DNA of 33,943 bases, from NCBI GenBank assembly GCA_013287145.1, contig JABDEI010000010.1:1-33943 (forward strand), read 5' to 3'. This DNA comes from Chlamydiota bacterium (GTDB lineage: Bacteria; Chlamydiota; Chlamydiia; Chlamydiales; Parachlamydiaceae). The notes below the pieces were generated by a model that had not been told where the DNA came from, did not search any database, and saw nothing but the letters and a program-made list of their open reading frames with translations. The position numbers were made by a program, and so were the translations under genes. Below, piece by piece: positions 9,117 to 17,063 of the stretch; positions within the stretch are counted from its first letter, which is position 1; each line of letters opens with the position of its first letter.

Positions 9117-9156
9117 GAGCAAAGTCCTTATCGTTGAAAGTCATTAAAGCAAGAAT

Positions 9157-9302
9157 ACAGAATCCAGAATTCAGAATCCAGAATTTCAGGCACGGGCACG
9201 GGCACGAAAAACAAGAAATCAGTTTTGGCTCTTCTGAAAATAAATAAAGGATTCTAAAAACATAATTTTTCGTGCCCGTGCCCGTGTGCGTGCCCGTGCC
9301 CG
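9157..9302. repeat. Inverted repeat with CCAGAAT and GGGCAC arrays
   Basis: On the left are four degenerate CAGAATC-type heptamers (9158-9186) without a mirrored partner. Next comes a perfect 21-bp stem, 9191-9211 with 9266-9286, made of three GGGCAC-type hexamers plus five A/T pairs; the loop is 54 bases. Further GTGCCC units follow to 9302, up to the plsB stop. It lies between plsB and the M16 peptidase, both on the minus strand. It could act as a terminator or as a transcript-end stabiliser. Confidence 0.9.
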
Positions 9303-9308
9303 ATGACC

Positions 9309-10304
9309 TCAAGTCTTTATCGTTTTGTAGAGGTTTCTCACAAGGTCGTAGATGTAATCTGCGCGTTTTTTTCTTTTTTGTTTTTTTTCTAATTCTTTGC
9401 TGCCGGGAAAGTTCACCATATCGATTTCATTGCCGAATGCCAAATGAATCGGTGTACATTGAGCCTGGCGTGTTTCTCCAAGCTCTTTTTCAACGCTATT
9501 GGGGGGAGGCAACAGTCTGTAGGTGGCTAGGGCAAGAGGGTAAAAGTGGGTGGGACGCTCCGCCTGCTGTGTCATCAACCAAAACATTTCAACGCTGGAA
9601 GGATCGAAAGGAGCTATCGCAATCTCTCCTGCGGCATTAGGACGGTCTCTTCCGCCGCTTGGCGCGACATAGATGCATTTTCCTCCTTCGGAAAGCAGCT
9701 GGATCATCTTTTTCATGGTGCGTTGATTGTGAAGCAGCTTATCTTGCTTTAATTCAGGAGGCGTTTCGATATGTTTTTTTGAGTAGATGCAAAGGAGATT
9801 GCGGCCTTTGCTAAAAGGAACCGCCAAGGGGTCGGTGATGACGCGATGCCCGGCAATAAAGATCATCTCTTTGGCAAATTTTGGGTGGGTATGCTCCAGA
9901 AGCAGGCTGATCGCTTGAGGGTCGGGCTCGGTCTGGTGATTAGCTAAAAGGATGACGTTTTCTTTCTTGGAGATCTGTTGGGCCATAATGTCGACATATT
10001 CAAGACCTAACGCTTTTGATGAGTCAAAGAGGACTAAGGGTCTTAGCAAGTCCAATCCAAAACGGTAATAATCAAAGGGGGTAGTGATGTGCTGATGAAA
10101 AGGCTCAAAGGAATAGGGAGTTTCCAGTTGCTCTAAAACCAAGTCAAGAAACTGCTGAAGAACGGGTTCATAGCTTGCAATCTGTAAGCCCTTATGCGCA
10201 ATGGCCTCGGCGTAGCTTGCATAAAATTTGTGCAATATCTGGACAAGCTTGGAGGGAATTTTTCCCTCCAGAGAATGTTTTTCCAGCCGTTTAAGAAAAT
10301 CCAT
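9309..10304 (-). CDS. plsB: Glycerol-3-phosphate acyltransferase, plant-plastid (soluble) type
   Basis: 331 residues. Transfers an acyl chain to position 1 of glycerol-3-phosphate, the first step of phospholipid synthesis. It resembles the soluble plastid enzyme of plants (ATS1/ACT1), not the large membrane PlsB of E. coli or PlsY. The catalytic NHQTEPD block gives His123-x4-Asp128. GHRV and GRNLLCIYSKKH follow at 152-178, and the substrate-binding APSGGRDRP is at 214-222. Plant-like GPAT in Chlamydiae is well known. The ATG is 15 bases after the rne/rng stop, so the two are co-transcribed. plsX, which supplies acyl-phosphate in many bacteria, is 3 kb away in the divergent operon. Confidence 0.95.
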   Translation of the reverse strand: MDFLKRLEKHSLEGKIPSKLVQILHKFYASYAEAIAHKGLQIASYEPVLQQFLDLVLEQLETPYSFEPFHQHITTPFDYYRFGLDLLRPLVLFDSSKALGLEYVDIMAQQISKKENVILLANHQTEPDPQAISLLLEHTHPKFAKEMIFIAGHRVITDPLAVPFSKGRNLLCIYSKKHIETPPELKQDKLLHNQRTMKKMIQLLSEGGKCIYVAPSGGRDRPNAAGEIAIAPFDPSSVEMFWLMTQQAERPTHFYPLALATYRLLPPPNSVEKELGETRQAQCTPIHLAFGNEIDMVNFPGSKELEKKQKRKKRADYIYDLVRNLYKTIKT

Positions 10305-10319
10305 ATCGAAGCTAGCCTT

Positions 10320-11858
10320 TTATACTTCAATCTTTTTATTTGTAATCGAAGAAAAGAAGTGATAATCGTTGATATGCATGTTGTCATCGGTAGAGAATTC
10401 GAGATGAGCATTGACACTTTCGGCAAATTTTAACAAATATTGCTTGTCGATGATATTGATATAGTGATCAAGTTCAGGGTGTACAGCCAATCTTAGAGCA
10501 AATTGCTGGTGGCATCCGATGATTTTTTTCAAAGCGCGTTCGATTTCAATTGAAATGCTTTCGTGGGTTTTGACAAGGCCGCTTCCATTGCAATAAGGGC
10601 AACTTGTAAAGATTGTCTGATGGAGGGATCCTCGGTGCCTTTGGCGCGTCATCTCGACAAGTCCAAATTCACTCATCCCTAAAATGGTGCATTTGGCAGA
10701 GTCGTCTTTCATAAATTCTTTAAGGCGTTCTAGGACACGCCTTTGATTTTTGCGGAAGCGCATATCGATGAAATCGCAGATGATTAATCCGCCGATGTTT
10801 CTTAAGCGCAGCTGGCGGGCGATCTCTTCGGCAGCTTCCAAGTTGATGCGTACCAAAGATTCTTCCACATCAGTTTGGTTGCCGGAGCTTCTTCCGGAGT
10901 TAACGTCGATGGTATACATCGCCTCTGTTCGGTCAAAAAAGAGGTATCCGCCGCTAGAGAGCCAGATTTTGCGCCGCAGGGTTTTTTCGATCTCTTTTTC
11001 AACATTAAACCGTTCGAACATAGGGACTTTGTCTCGATAGTATTCGATGCGCAAAGGATGTTCTTCGGTATAGGGGTGATAGATGCGTTTGCAGGCTTGG
11101 TAGGTAGGATAATCATCGATTAAGATGCGATCAAAGCGTTTGTCGACAGCAGTAATGACGGCGCGCTTAATGAGGTCTGATTCTGCATAAAGCAGGGTTG
11201 AGTCATTCGATTTTTGAAAATTTTCGACAATGGTTTGCCAGTTATTTAACAGATCGTTAGCTTCGGAAATTAACATCTCTGGAGTTGCGCTGCAGCTCGC
11301 CGTCCGACAGATTAATCCCATATCTTTGGGCATCTCAAAGGCGCGAATAAGCTTCTTTAGGCGCTCGCGTGCGCTGCGGTCTTCGATTTTGCGGGATACA
11401 CCGCGATGCGAAGAGTTCGGTAGCAGCACGAGATAGCGCCCAGCGATGGAGATGTTAGAAGTCAAGCGTGCGCCTTTAGAGCCGATGGGTTCTTTGACCA
11501 CTTGAACAAGCACCGACTGATCGATTTTCATCACTTGTTCGATATCATGGGCTTGCTGCTTTTTCCCATCTAAGGACTTGATGTCATAATCAAGGTCGAA
11601 ATCCATGTCATAGACTTCTTCGAATTTCTTTGTGTTTTCGATGATGTCTGAGATATGGATGAAGCCATTTTCGCCCTCGTTGATATCGATAAAAGCGGAT
11701 TGGATGTTGTGAAGGATATTAGTGACGCGGCCTTTGTAGATATTGCCGGTCAGCTGTCTTTCTTTTTTACGTTCGACGATGAGGTCGTAGAGCTGTCCAT
11801 TTTTGAGGTGGGCATAACGTCGTTCTTTTGACTCGATATTTAGGAGTATTTCTTGCAT
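10320..11858 (-). CDS. rng: Ribonuclease E/G family endoribonuclease
   Basis: 512 residues, RNase G-like in length: it has the catalytic core but not the long C-terminal degradosome scaffold of E. coli RNase E. Residues 36-115 form an S1 RNA-binding domain with a charged insertion (about 75-105). The catalytic metal residues are visible as Asp318 (in IDVNSG) and Asp362 (first Asp of DFIDM), with spacing matching E. coli Asp303/Asp346. The zinc-link is Cys420-Pro-Tyr-Cys423, used for dimer pairing. An AAGGTGA ribosome binding site precedes the ATG. Expected role: mRNA turnover and rRNA/tRNA maturation. In Chlamydia the homologue is annotated cafE or rne. plsB follows in the same operon. Confidence 0.95.
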   Translation of the reverse strand: MQEILLNIESKERRYAHLKNGQLYDLIVERKKERQLTGNIYKGRVTNILHNIQSAFIDINEGENGFIHISDIIENTKKFEEVYDMDFDLDYDIKSLDGKKQQAHDIEQVMKIDQSVLVQVVKEPIGSKGARLTSNISIAGRYLVLLPNSSHRGVSRKIEDRSARERLKKLIRAFEMPKDMGLICRTASCSATPEMLISEANDLLNNWQTIVENFQKSNDSTLLYAESDLIKRAVITAVDKRFDRILIDDYPTYQACKRIYHPYTEEHPLRIEYYRDKVPMFERFNVEKEIEKTLRRKIWLSSGGYLFFDRTEAMYTIDVNSGRSSGNQTDVEESLVRINLEAAEEIARQLRLRNIGGLIICDFIDMRFRKNQRRVLERLKEFMKDDSAKCTILGMSEFGLVEMTRQRHRGSLHQTIFTSCPYCNGSGLVKTHESISIEIERALKKIIGCHQQFALRLAVHPELDHYINIIDKQYLLKFAESVNAHLEFSTDDNMHINDYHFFSSITNKKIEV

Positions 11859-12477
11859 TTCGTCACCTTAATTGTGGTTGACGAAAGGCAGCTTGCTCGG
11901 CTATTAAGAATCCCAACTTACGGGGGCATGGATAAAAACGCGCAGCTCCATCATTAGCCACTTTGTTAAGATCTTTTTGTTTCCTATCTTTTCCACGCGT
12001 TCATGCCAATCTTTGTATTTTTTTCTATTCGCCGTTAGGCGAAGAATAAATTCTAATGGTTCCGAAGTGAGATCAGGCTTAATCGTTGAACAAGCTTGTG
12101 CCTTTCTCTTTAATTTTTGGGAGTTATACCGCACGCGGGCAGAATGTTAATAACTCCCTTTACATGCAACAGAGTATTCTTTACCAATGTGCATGCAGGT
12201 TTTCGCCATTGTAATGTAACCAAGCTTCTTTTTCCAGTAAAATTTATTGCTCATTGAGAGAGAGAGGGGCGAAGGTGGAAGTTTTAGGCGTTGTAGGATC
12301 TGGACAAATTGCCTTAGCAATGCTTCGATCGTTTCCATTATTGATAATTATCAATCAATTGCACGTCCGGTGCCAAGCCAAGATTTTCGAAATTTTTCTA
12401 GCTGAAAAAGAGCGTTTCAGATAGAGTAGTTTTTTGTTTTTCGCATTTTCAAGCACTTTGTACTTAGCGTTATTAAT
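11859..12477. other. 619-bp divergent gap between rng and the yceD-like gene
   Basis: This gap must contain the promoters for the two divergent operons, but I could not pick out a convincing -35/-10 pair. It holds a possible decayed ORF on the minus strand (separate entry). It also has a small inverted repeat (GGGAGTTAT at 12119-12127 with ATAACTCCC at 12150-12158), and inside that a solitary 13-bp copy (12125-12137) of the TATACCGCACGCG arm found as a full hairpin at 16317-16354. The right part is AT-rich. Confidence 0.6.
11904..12338 (-). pseudogene. Possible decayed ORF with one in-frame stop
   Basis: Two short minus-strand frames, 12147-12338 (63 residues, ATG) and 11904-12134 (76 residues, GTG), lie in the same reading frame and are separated only by a TAA at 12147-12149 plus four codons. 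Read through, they give about 143 residues with a Lys/Arg-rich, Trp-containing C-terminal half. There is no ribosome binding site at either start. The break coincides with a small inverted repeat at 12119-12158, so insertion of a repeat may have interrupted a gene. I do not recognise the protein. Chance open frame in intergenic DNA is an equally good explanation. Confidence 0.25.
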
Positions 12478-12933
12478 ATGGATGATAGGTTTAAGATTTT
12501 TGTCGAGCAGCTGCGCGACGGACATATCGAACAAATTCAGGAGACTTATCCTTCTGATTTTCTCGATATCCACGAAAAAGAATTAGCTTTTATTGGAAAA
12601 GTTGTCGTTGACGGCGAAGCTTACCTTGCTAACGAAGATCTGATCCTTAATCTAAATATCAGCGCTTCAGCTAAGCTTCCATGCTCTATCTGTAACAACG
12701 AAGTCGTTAGCGAAATTCAAATCTTTCATTTTTATCACTCTGAACCCTTGGCAGAAATCAAAGGGGGAGTGTATAATATGCAAAACATTTTGCGGGAAAC
12801 AATTTTGCTCGAGACCCCGGCTTTTGCAGAATGCAATCAAGGCAAATGTCCGCGCCGGAATGACATCTCTAACTATCTGGTGCAGCAAAATAAAAAAGAT
12901 TTAGAAGAAGAGGGATACCAGCCTTTTTGCTGA
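12478..12933 (+). CDS. YceD/DUF177-family protein, probably frameshifted at 3' end
   Basis: 151 residues as it stands. This family is almost always encoded directly before rpmF (as here) and is implicated in 23S rRNA accumulation in plants and bacteria. Two cysteine pairs, Cys69/Cys72 (LPCSIC) and Cys119/Cys124, look metal-binding. The frame ends at TGA just after ...YQPFC. If one T of the T5 run at 12924-12928 is skipped, the frame continues as PFADLD, which looks like the usual Pro-Phe-anchored family C-terminus. It would then add 30 residues ending at TAA 13019-13021, overlapping the rpmF ribosome binding site. So the real gene is probably 12478-13021 with a one-base indel (sequencing error, mutation or +1 frameshift). 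In Chlamydia I recall the homologue as CT809. Confidence 0.85.
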   Translation: MDDRFKIFVEQLRDGHIEQIQETYPSDFLDIHEKELAFIGKVVVDGEAYLANEDLILNLNISASAKLPCSICNNEVVSEIQIFHFYHSEPLAEIKGGVYNMQNILRETILLETPAFAECNQGKCPRRNDISNYLVQQNKKDLEEEGYQPFC

Positions 12934-13035
12934 TTTGGATCTCAATCAAGATAAAGGCAATTCTCAGTCTCCCAAGGAAACTAAGAATAGAAAAAAAGAT
13001 AAAAAAAATAATGACCTTTAAGGAGTTATGTCACC

Positions 13036-13215
13036 ATGGCTGTACCACGTAATCGTCTTTCGAATGCACGAAAAAATTCGAAACGAGCTCACCATGCGAA
13101 AAAGCCAAAGAGCACAGGATCATGCCCACGTTGCGGTTTGTCCAAGCTGCCTCATATGATTTGTCAGGCTTGTGGAGCTTATGGCGATCGCATTGTGATT
13201 AAAAAAGAAGAATAG
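13036..13215 (+). CDS. rpmF: 50S ribosomal protein L32
   Basis: A 59-residue protein, MAVPRNRLSNARKNSKRAHH at the N-terminus, matching L32 from its first residues. The zinc-ribbon cysteines are intact: CPRC (residues 30-33) and CQAC (43-46). An AAGGAG site (13020-13025) lies 10 bases before the ATG. A nearer ATG at 13028 is out of frame. The stop overlaps the AGGAG site of plsX, so translation of the two is probably coupled. L32 is part of the large subunit near the peptidyl transferase region. Confidence 0.97.
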   Translation: MAVPRNRLSNARKNSKRAHHAKKPKSTGSCPRCGLSKLPHMICQACGAYGDRIVIKKEE

Positions 13216-13227
13216 GAGTCTGGGTTA

Positions 13228-14253
13228 TTGCGCATCGGCATTGACCTCATGGGGGGGGAAAGCTCCCCAAAAGAACTTTTCTCAGCTGTACTGCTTGCAG
13301 CAGAACAGCTTAACGTTTCCAATGTTTTGGCGGTCTTTGCTACGCCCTCAGCCATTGAGGAACTTCAATCTAGTAAATATCCCGTCCTGTCTTCCCTGCA
13401 ACATGCGCAAATTGAATTCCATACCGTCTCGGATTACATTGAGATGCAGGATGATCCTCTAACGGCCATCCGTCATAAAAAAGGGTCATCGCTCGTTACG
13501 GGGATTCGCCTTTTAAAGAAACGCCATCTGGATGCCTTTGTTTCCGCAGGCAATACCGGAGCCCTTGTGGCTAGCGCTTCCCTATCTTTGCCTATGCTTC
13601 CGGGAATCAGTCGACCGGCTTTGCTGGCCGTGCTTCCGACGCAAAAAGGCCAAGTGGCTATTCTTGACGTAGGGGGAAGCGTCTCTTGCAAAGCTCACCA
13701 TCTGGTTCAATTTGCTTGCCTAGGGGCTGCCTATCAACGCTGCAGCCAGGGCATCGCCGTCCCTAGCGTGGGTTTATTAAATATTGGTGTGGAGTCGAAA
13801 AAAGGCACTCTTGAAGTGCGCCAAGCTTATCAGATTTTAAAAGATGCCCAGGAAGAGCGCCGCAGTTTAGGTAGGACTCCGCACATGGATTTTTTAGGCA
13901 ACGTCGAAGGACTTGAGGTTTTTCAAGGAAAAGTCGATGTCTTGGTGACCGATGGCTTCACCGGAAATATTTTGCTTAAGACTTCGGAAGGGGTATCTTC
14001 GTTTATTTTTAGCCATTTGAAAAAAATGTTTAATGACTCAGCTTCAAAGCCGCAGTATCGCATCTTTAACGATCTGCAGAAGCACTTTACTTATTCTGAA
14101 TATCCCGGAGCTATTGTCTGCGGTGTTGATGGCATCGTCGTCAAGTGCCATGGCAACGCCTCATCGCGTGCCATGTTCAATGGCATTATGGGAGCCATTC
14201 AGCTTGTCAAAAAGGATTTAACGACTCAGATTAAAGCTATCCTTGCCACTTAA
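13228..14253 (+). CDS. plsX: Phosphate acyltransferase PlsX
   Basis: 341 residues. Converts acyl-ACP to acyl-phosphate, feeding phospholipid synthesis in the cytoplasm at the membrane face. The N-terminus RIGIDLMGGESSP matches the family's conserved start (usually D-x-MGGD-x-x-P; here Glu replaces the last Asp). Other landmarks are the SAGNTGALVA segment around residue 105 and TDGFTGNILLK near 240. The start is TTG at 13228, with AGGAG at 13214-13218 nine bases upstream overlapping the rpmF stop; no ATG fits better. A run of eight G (13251-13258) falls in codons 8-11 and is slippage-prone. The rpmF-plsX pairing is widespread in bacteria. No fabH/fabD follows here. Confidence 0.96.
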   Translation: MRIGIDLMGGESSPKELFSAVLLAAEQLNVSNVLAVFATPSAIEELQSSKYPVLSSLQHAQIEFHTVSDYIEMQDDPLTAIRHKKGSSLVTGIRLLKKRHLDAFVSAGNTGALVASASLSLPMLPGISRPALLAVLPTQKGQVAILDVGGSVSCKAHHLVQFACLGAAYQRCSQGIAVPSVGLLNIGVESKKGTLEVRQAYQILKDAQEERRSLGRTPHMDFLGNVEGLEVFQGKVDVLVTDGFTGNILLKTSEGVSSFIFSHLKKMFNDSASKPQYRIFNDLQKHFTYSEYPGAIVCGVDGIVVKCHGNASSRAMFNGIMGAIQLVKKDLTTQIKAILAT

Positions 14254-14375
14254 TTGATTTCATAACATTAATCCAAATTATTAATGAATTATTTATTTAC
14301 ACAGCTTTTTTGTTTTATTTAATTCGGCGTTAGTGTATTATAATTGTTTTAATTGTATAAAAATTTAGGTGAAGC

Positions 14376-16286
14376 ATGTCTGTTAATACCAAAGTAAATT
14401 TTAATGATGGCGTAAGTAACCTCCAAAAAAGTTTTAACTCTTTAATTGATTCCAAAGAAAAATCTAGCGCAAAAGGCTGGCGCGGCAAGATGATTAAGCT
14501 TGTCAAAGGCCTGAATAAAATTATTGCCTTTGTGGGCAGAGGAAAAATCGCTCCTATAGCTACGGTGAAACTCGACGGCGAAGAGATTAAAAACATAGCA
14601 AAAGTAGCCTATGAGCTTGCTAGTGTGAAATTGGAGCAGGGCCAAGAGAGTAAATTAAATAAACAAGATTTGGCAGCATTACAAAAGCTGTTTCGCAATT
14701 TAAAACTCTATACGCATGGCAAAACGAAAGTACAGATCGAAGAGCAGTTTAAAAAGGTGGCTAAATTAGGCAAAGAAGGCTTGCCTTCCAATCATAAACC
14801 TATGCAGCCCGAAGTAAAACAACCTGAGGCAAAAACCCCAACTCACGTTGAGCATATTGAAAAAGAGCCTATCGAAGAATCGAAGTCTCATGACCTCAAA
14901 GAAGAAAGAAAAGAATTGATTCAATACTCTGAAGTGAAAACGACAGAACAGGAAAATGTTGTTAAAACAGAATCAGAACAGCCCCAAAGCAGTGTGGAAG
15001 AAATTAAATCCGAGCCAGTTAAATCTGAACCTAATGAAGTCATTGAGGGTAAGGAAATTAAGATTGAATCCAAGGAAGTTAAGGATGACAATGTTGAAAA
15101 AGCTTCGAGCAAATTTTCAAAAACACTTACTTTACAAAAAAATGATTTCTTGAAGAATTTCAAGCCAAAAGCTGAAAGAGAAAAATTTACAAGAAAAGAG
15201 AAAAAAACCAAAGCGGCTTCAAAAGGGAAAGCTCCATGTATTCTGAAAGAAATTAAAGCCAAAAAAAATCCTATCATTGCAAACAAAGAAGAATTCTATA
15301 ATGAGTGTCAAAATTACTTAAATCAAGGCCAGTATAAAAAAGTGCTTAGAATGTTTAATTACTTTATTACTCAATTGGAAACAAACAAAGAAAATGAGAA
15401 AGACTTAGGCGATGCTTTAAATTCCCGGGGCGAACTTTATCTTTTATTAGCTCAAAATGCTCTACATGCACCAACAGGAAAAAAGGCAAAAGAGGAACAT
15501 CACCTTCATGAGAGGTTATATTTAGATTCTCCTGAAAAAGCTATACGTGATTTTAACCAAGTTCGTCAAATTAACTCCCCCGATTTGAAATTGGCGGATT
15601 TAGTAGATTGTTTAGGCTGGGCCTATGGCTTACAAGCCCAGACATATAAACTTGGATCTGCTGAGCGAAAGAATGCCTATCAGAAGGCATTGGACTGTTT
15701 CAAGGAAGATATCTTAAAATCTCATGAACCAGATTTGCTAAGTATTCATCGTGGTGCAATTCTTCGTATGCAAGTTTTTGATGAAATGGCTCTTTATGGC
15801 GAAAGTATTAACCACAAACCTACAGTCATCACTAACGTAACAGTAGAAAATAATCTATGGGACAATCCTCTCGATATACCGGATGTCCTTGAAAATAATC
15901 AGAGCGAAGCCACACCGTTTTTTGACTATGTTAAGATGGCCGCTAAAAAAGATTTAGAGAAATTTAAACCAGATCTAGAAACAGCCCGTGAAAACTTAAA
16001 AAAGGGTTTGGAGAAAGACTCTGAAAATGCATTTGCATTGCAGGAAATTAATTGGATAAATCAACTTACGGGAACAAAAAAGAAACGTAAACCTAAAGAC
16101 AAAAACGCTCCTCCAGCAATAGATACCGCAACAGATAAAAGCAAATTATCATCTGTAGTTTCTAAAGATAATTCAGCAACTGAAATTGATGGTTTTTCCA
16201 CTGTAGTTTTAACAAATAAAGAAATCGCCGACGCTGATTTACCGGTTATGGATGGTTTTTCCACTCTAGTCATAAATGAAGAATAA
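14376..16286 (+). CDS. Unrecognised charged protein with TPR-like C-terminus, paralogue A
   Basis: 636 residues, no signal peptide or membrane span. Three zones are visible. Residues 8-130 are a helical, basic N-terminal domain that aligns with the same region of the next gene (17098): shared points include FN-x-x-V/I-x-NL, RGK, LN-x-I, and AK-x-x-Y-x-L-A/S-S. Residues 140-295 are a Glu/Lys/Pro-rich linker. Residues 300-565 hold TPR-like helical pairs (for example around 305-360, 395-450 and 530-565). The tail carries a duplicated motif, DGFSTVVL and DGFSTLVI, 20 residues apart. AGGTGA lies just before the ATG, and a TATAAT at 14339-14344 without a clear -35 is the best promoter candidate. 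I do not recognise the family; a secreted host-interaction protein is a guess from architecture and lineage. Confidence 0.88.
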   Translation: MSVNTKVNFNDGVSNLQKSFNSLIDSKEKSSAKGWRGKMIKLVKGLNKIIAFVGRGKIAPIATVKLDGEEIKNIAKVAYELASVKLEQGQESKLNKQDLAALQKLFRNLKLYTHGKTKVQIEEQFKKVAKLGKEGLPSNHKPMQPEVKQPEAKTPTHVEHIEKEPIEESKSHDLKEERKELIQYSEVKTTEQENVVKTESEQPQSSVEEIKSEPVKSEPNEVIEGKEIKIESKEVKDDNVEKASSKFSKTLTLQKNDFLKNFKPKAEREKFTRKEKKTKAASKGKAPCILKEIKAKKNPIIANKEEFYNECQNYLNQGQYKKVLRMFNYFITQLETNKENEKDLGDALNSRGELYLLLAQNALHAPTGKKAKEEHHLHERLYLDSPEKAIRDFNQVRQINSPDLKLADLVDCLGWAYGLQAQTYKLGSAERKNAYQKALDCFKEDILKSHEPDLLSIHRGAILRMQVFDEMALYGESINHKPTVITNVTVENNLWDNPLDIPDVLENNQSEATPFFDYVKMAAKKDLEKFKPDLETARENLKKGLEKDSENAFALQEINWINQLTGTKKKRKPKDKNAPPAIDTATDKSKLSSVVSKDNSATEIDGFSTVVLTNKEIADADLPVMDGFSTLVINEE

Positions 16287-16316
16287 TGATTAATCTTCTT
16301 GTGTAGCTAAGCTATA

Positions 16317-16354
16317 TATACCGCACGCGACACATCCTGTCCGCGTGCGGTATA
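16317..16354. repeat. Perfect 13-bp hairpin with TATACCG ends
   Basis: TATACCGCACGCG (16317-16329) pairs perfectly with its complement at 16342-16354; the loop is 12 bases. It lies 30 bases after the 14376 gene's stop and could end its transcript, although no T-run follows on either strand. One arm recurs alone at 12125-12137. The ends TATACCG...CGGTATA are shared with the element at 23533-23663. Confidence 0.85.
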
Positions 16355-16438
16355 GCATTGGTGTAAAATTCAATGCCCTTTCTTAGTGGTATAATCTAAA
16401 AATCGATACATTTCGTATCTACGACGCTCCATAAAAAA

Positions 16439-16683
16439 GCGGTACGGCAAAATATTTTTGCACAAGTATGTGGTTTGCCGTACGCGCACTCCAAAAAGGG
16501 GCAGAGCCCCTTAAACCCCACAAGAAGGCTTAATTTCGTTTTTGCTCAGCTAACGATTAACACCTTTTGAAGATATTCTAATCAAAAATTATCGTTGTTG
16601 GGGTTTAAGGGGCTCTGCCCCTTTTTGGAGTGCGCGTACGGCAAATCACACACACTTATACAAGATATTCTTGCCGTACCGCT
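16439..16683. repeat. MITE-like inverted repeat with ~85-bp arms
   Basis: The left arm (16439-16523) and right arm (16597-16683) are near-perfect reverse complements. The ends read AGCGGTACGGCAA and TTGCCGTACCGCT. The inner ~45 bp of each arm, containing GGGGCAGAGCCCCTTAAACC, match without visible mismatch, while the outer part has diverged. The spacer is about 73 bases and non-coding. The inner GGGGCAGAGCCCC is itself a small palindrome. No transposase is encoded, so if mobile it would depend on one elsewhere. Confidence 0.9.
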
Positions 16684-17034
16684 TTGTCATAGATAGTGAA
16701 TTCAAGCAGAAATGGCCGACCAGACAAACTTGAACAGACGAAAAATCAATTGGCAAGAGCTCAAATACTTTTGCAATTATCTCGGTAGGCGATTGAATAA
16801 AAATTGAGTCTTATAAAACCGGAGGAACCAAGTATCTTAGTTTTCTATAAATTCCATTTTCCCCGTCAAATTAAAAAATAATTCGAGCTGAAAAGTTTGT
16901 AATAAGCTTAAATTCAATGTTTTGCGTCAAGTCTCGAGCGAATTTATTCAATTTGAATGAGTTTATTGAGCTCTTGATTGGTGTGTTTAATGATTGTGTT
17001 ATTAGTTAATTAAAAATAACATCAATAATGATGT

Positions 17035-17063
17035 TTGACAATAGTTTGTATTTGTTTTATCAT
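17035..17063 (+). promoter_or_regulatory. Sigma70-type promoter of the 17098 gene
   Basis: TTGACA (17035-17040), 17 bases, TATCAT (17058-17063). The start site would be near 17070, giving a leader of roughly 28 bases before the ATG. A GAGG ribosome binding site (17087-17090) stands 7 bases before the ATG. The perfect -35 box and ideal spacing make this one of the clearest promoters in the window. Confidence 0.6.

Noticed and set aside
9117-9122. TTG start two codons upstream in the M16 peptidase
   Set aside because: The ATG at 9116 has an AAGGAC motif at proper spacing and begins a normal signal peptide.
9109-9312. 67-codon minus-strand frame with a Gly-Thr repeat N-terminus
   Set aside because: The Gly-Thr repeat is simply the translated GGGCAC array; it overlaps the repeat and the M16 gene start.
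9272-9640. 122-codon plus-strand frame
   Set aside because: Starts in the GTGCCC array and continues antisense to plsB, which is clearly the real gene.
10133-10426. 97-codon minus-strand frame across the plsB/rng junction
   Set aside because: Overlaps two well-identified genes in a different frame.
12275-12424. 49-codon GTG frame reading LGVVGSGQIALAML, dinucleotide-fold-like
   Set aside because: Too short, no homologous continuation, and in a gap with no other coding signs; the resemblance is most likely chance.
14921-15286. 121-codon minus-strand frame
   Set aside because: Antisense shadow of the Glu/Lys-rich linker of the 14376 gene.
16712-16807. 31-codon ATG frame downstream of the large inverted repeat
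   Set aside because: No convincing ribosome binding site, no recognisable content; kept only as a remark in the gap description.
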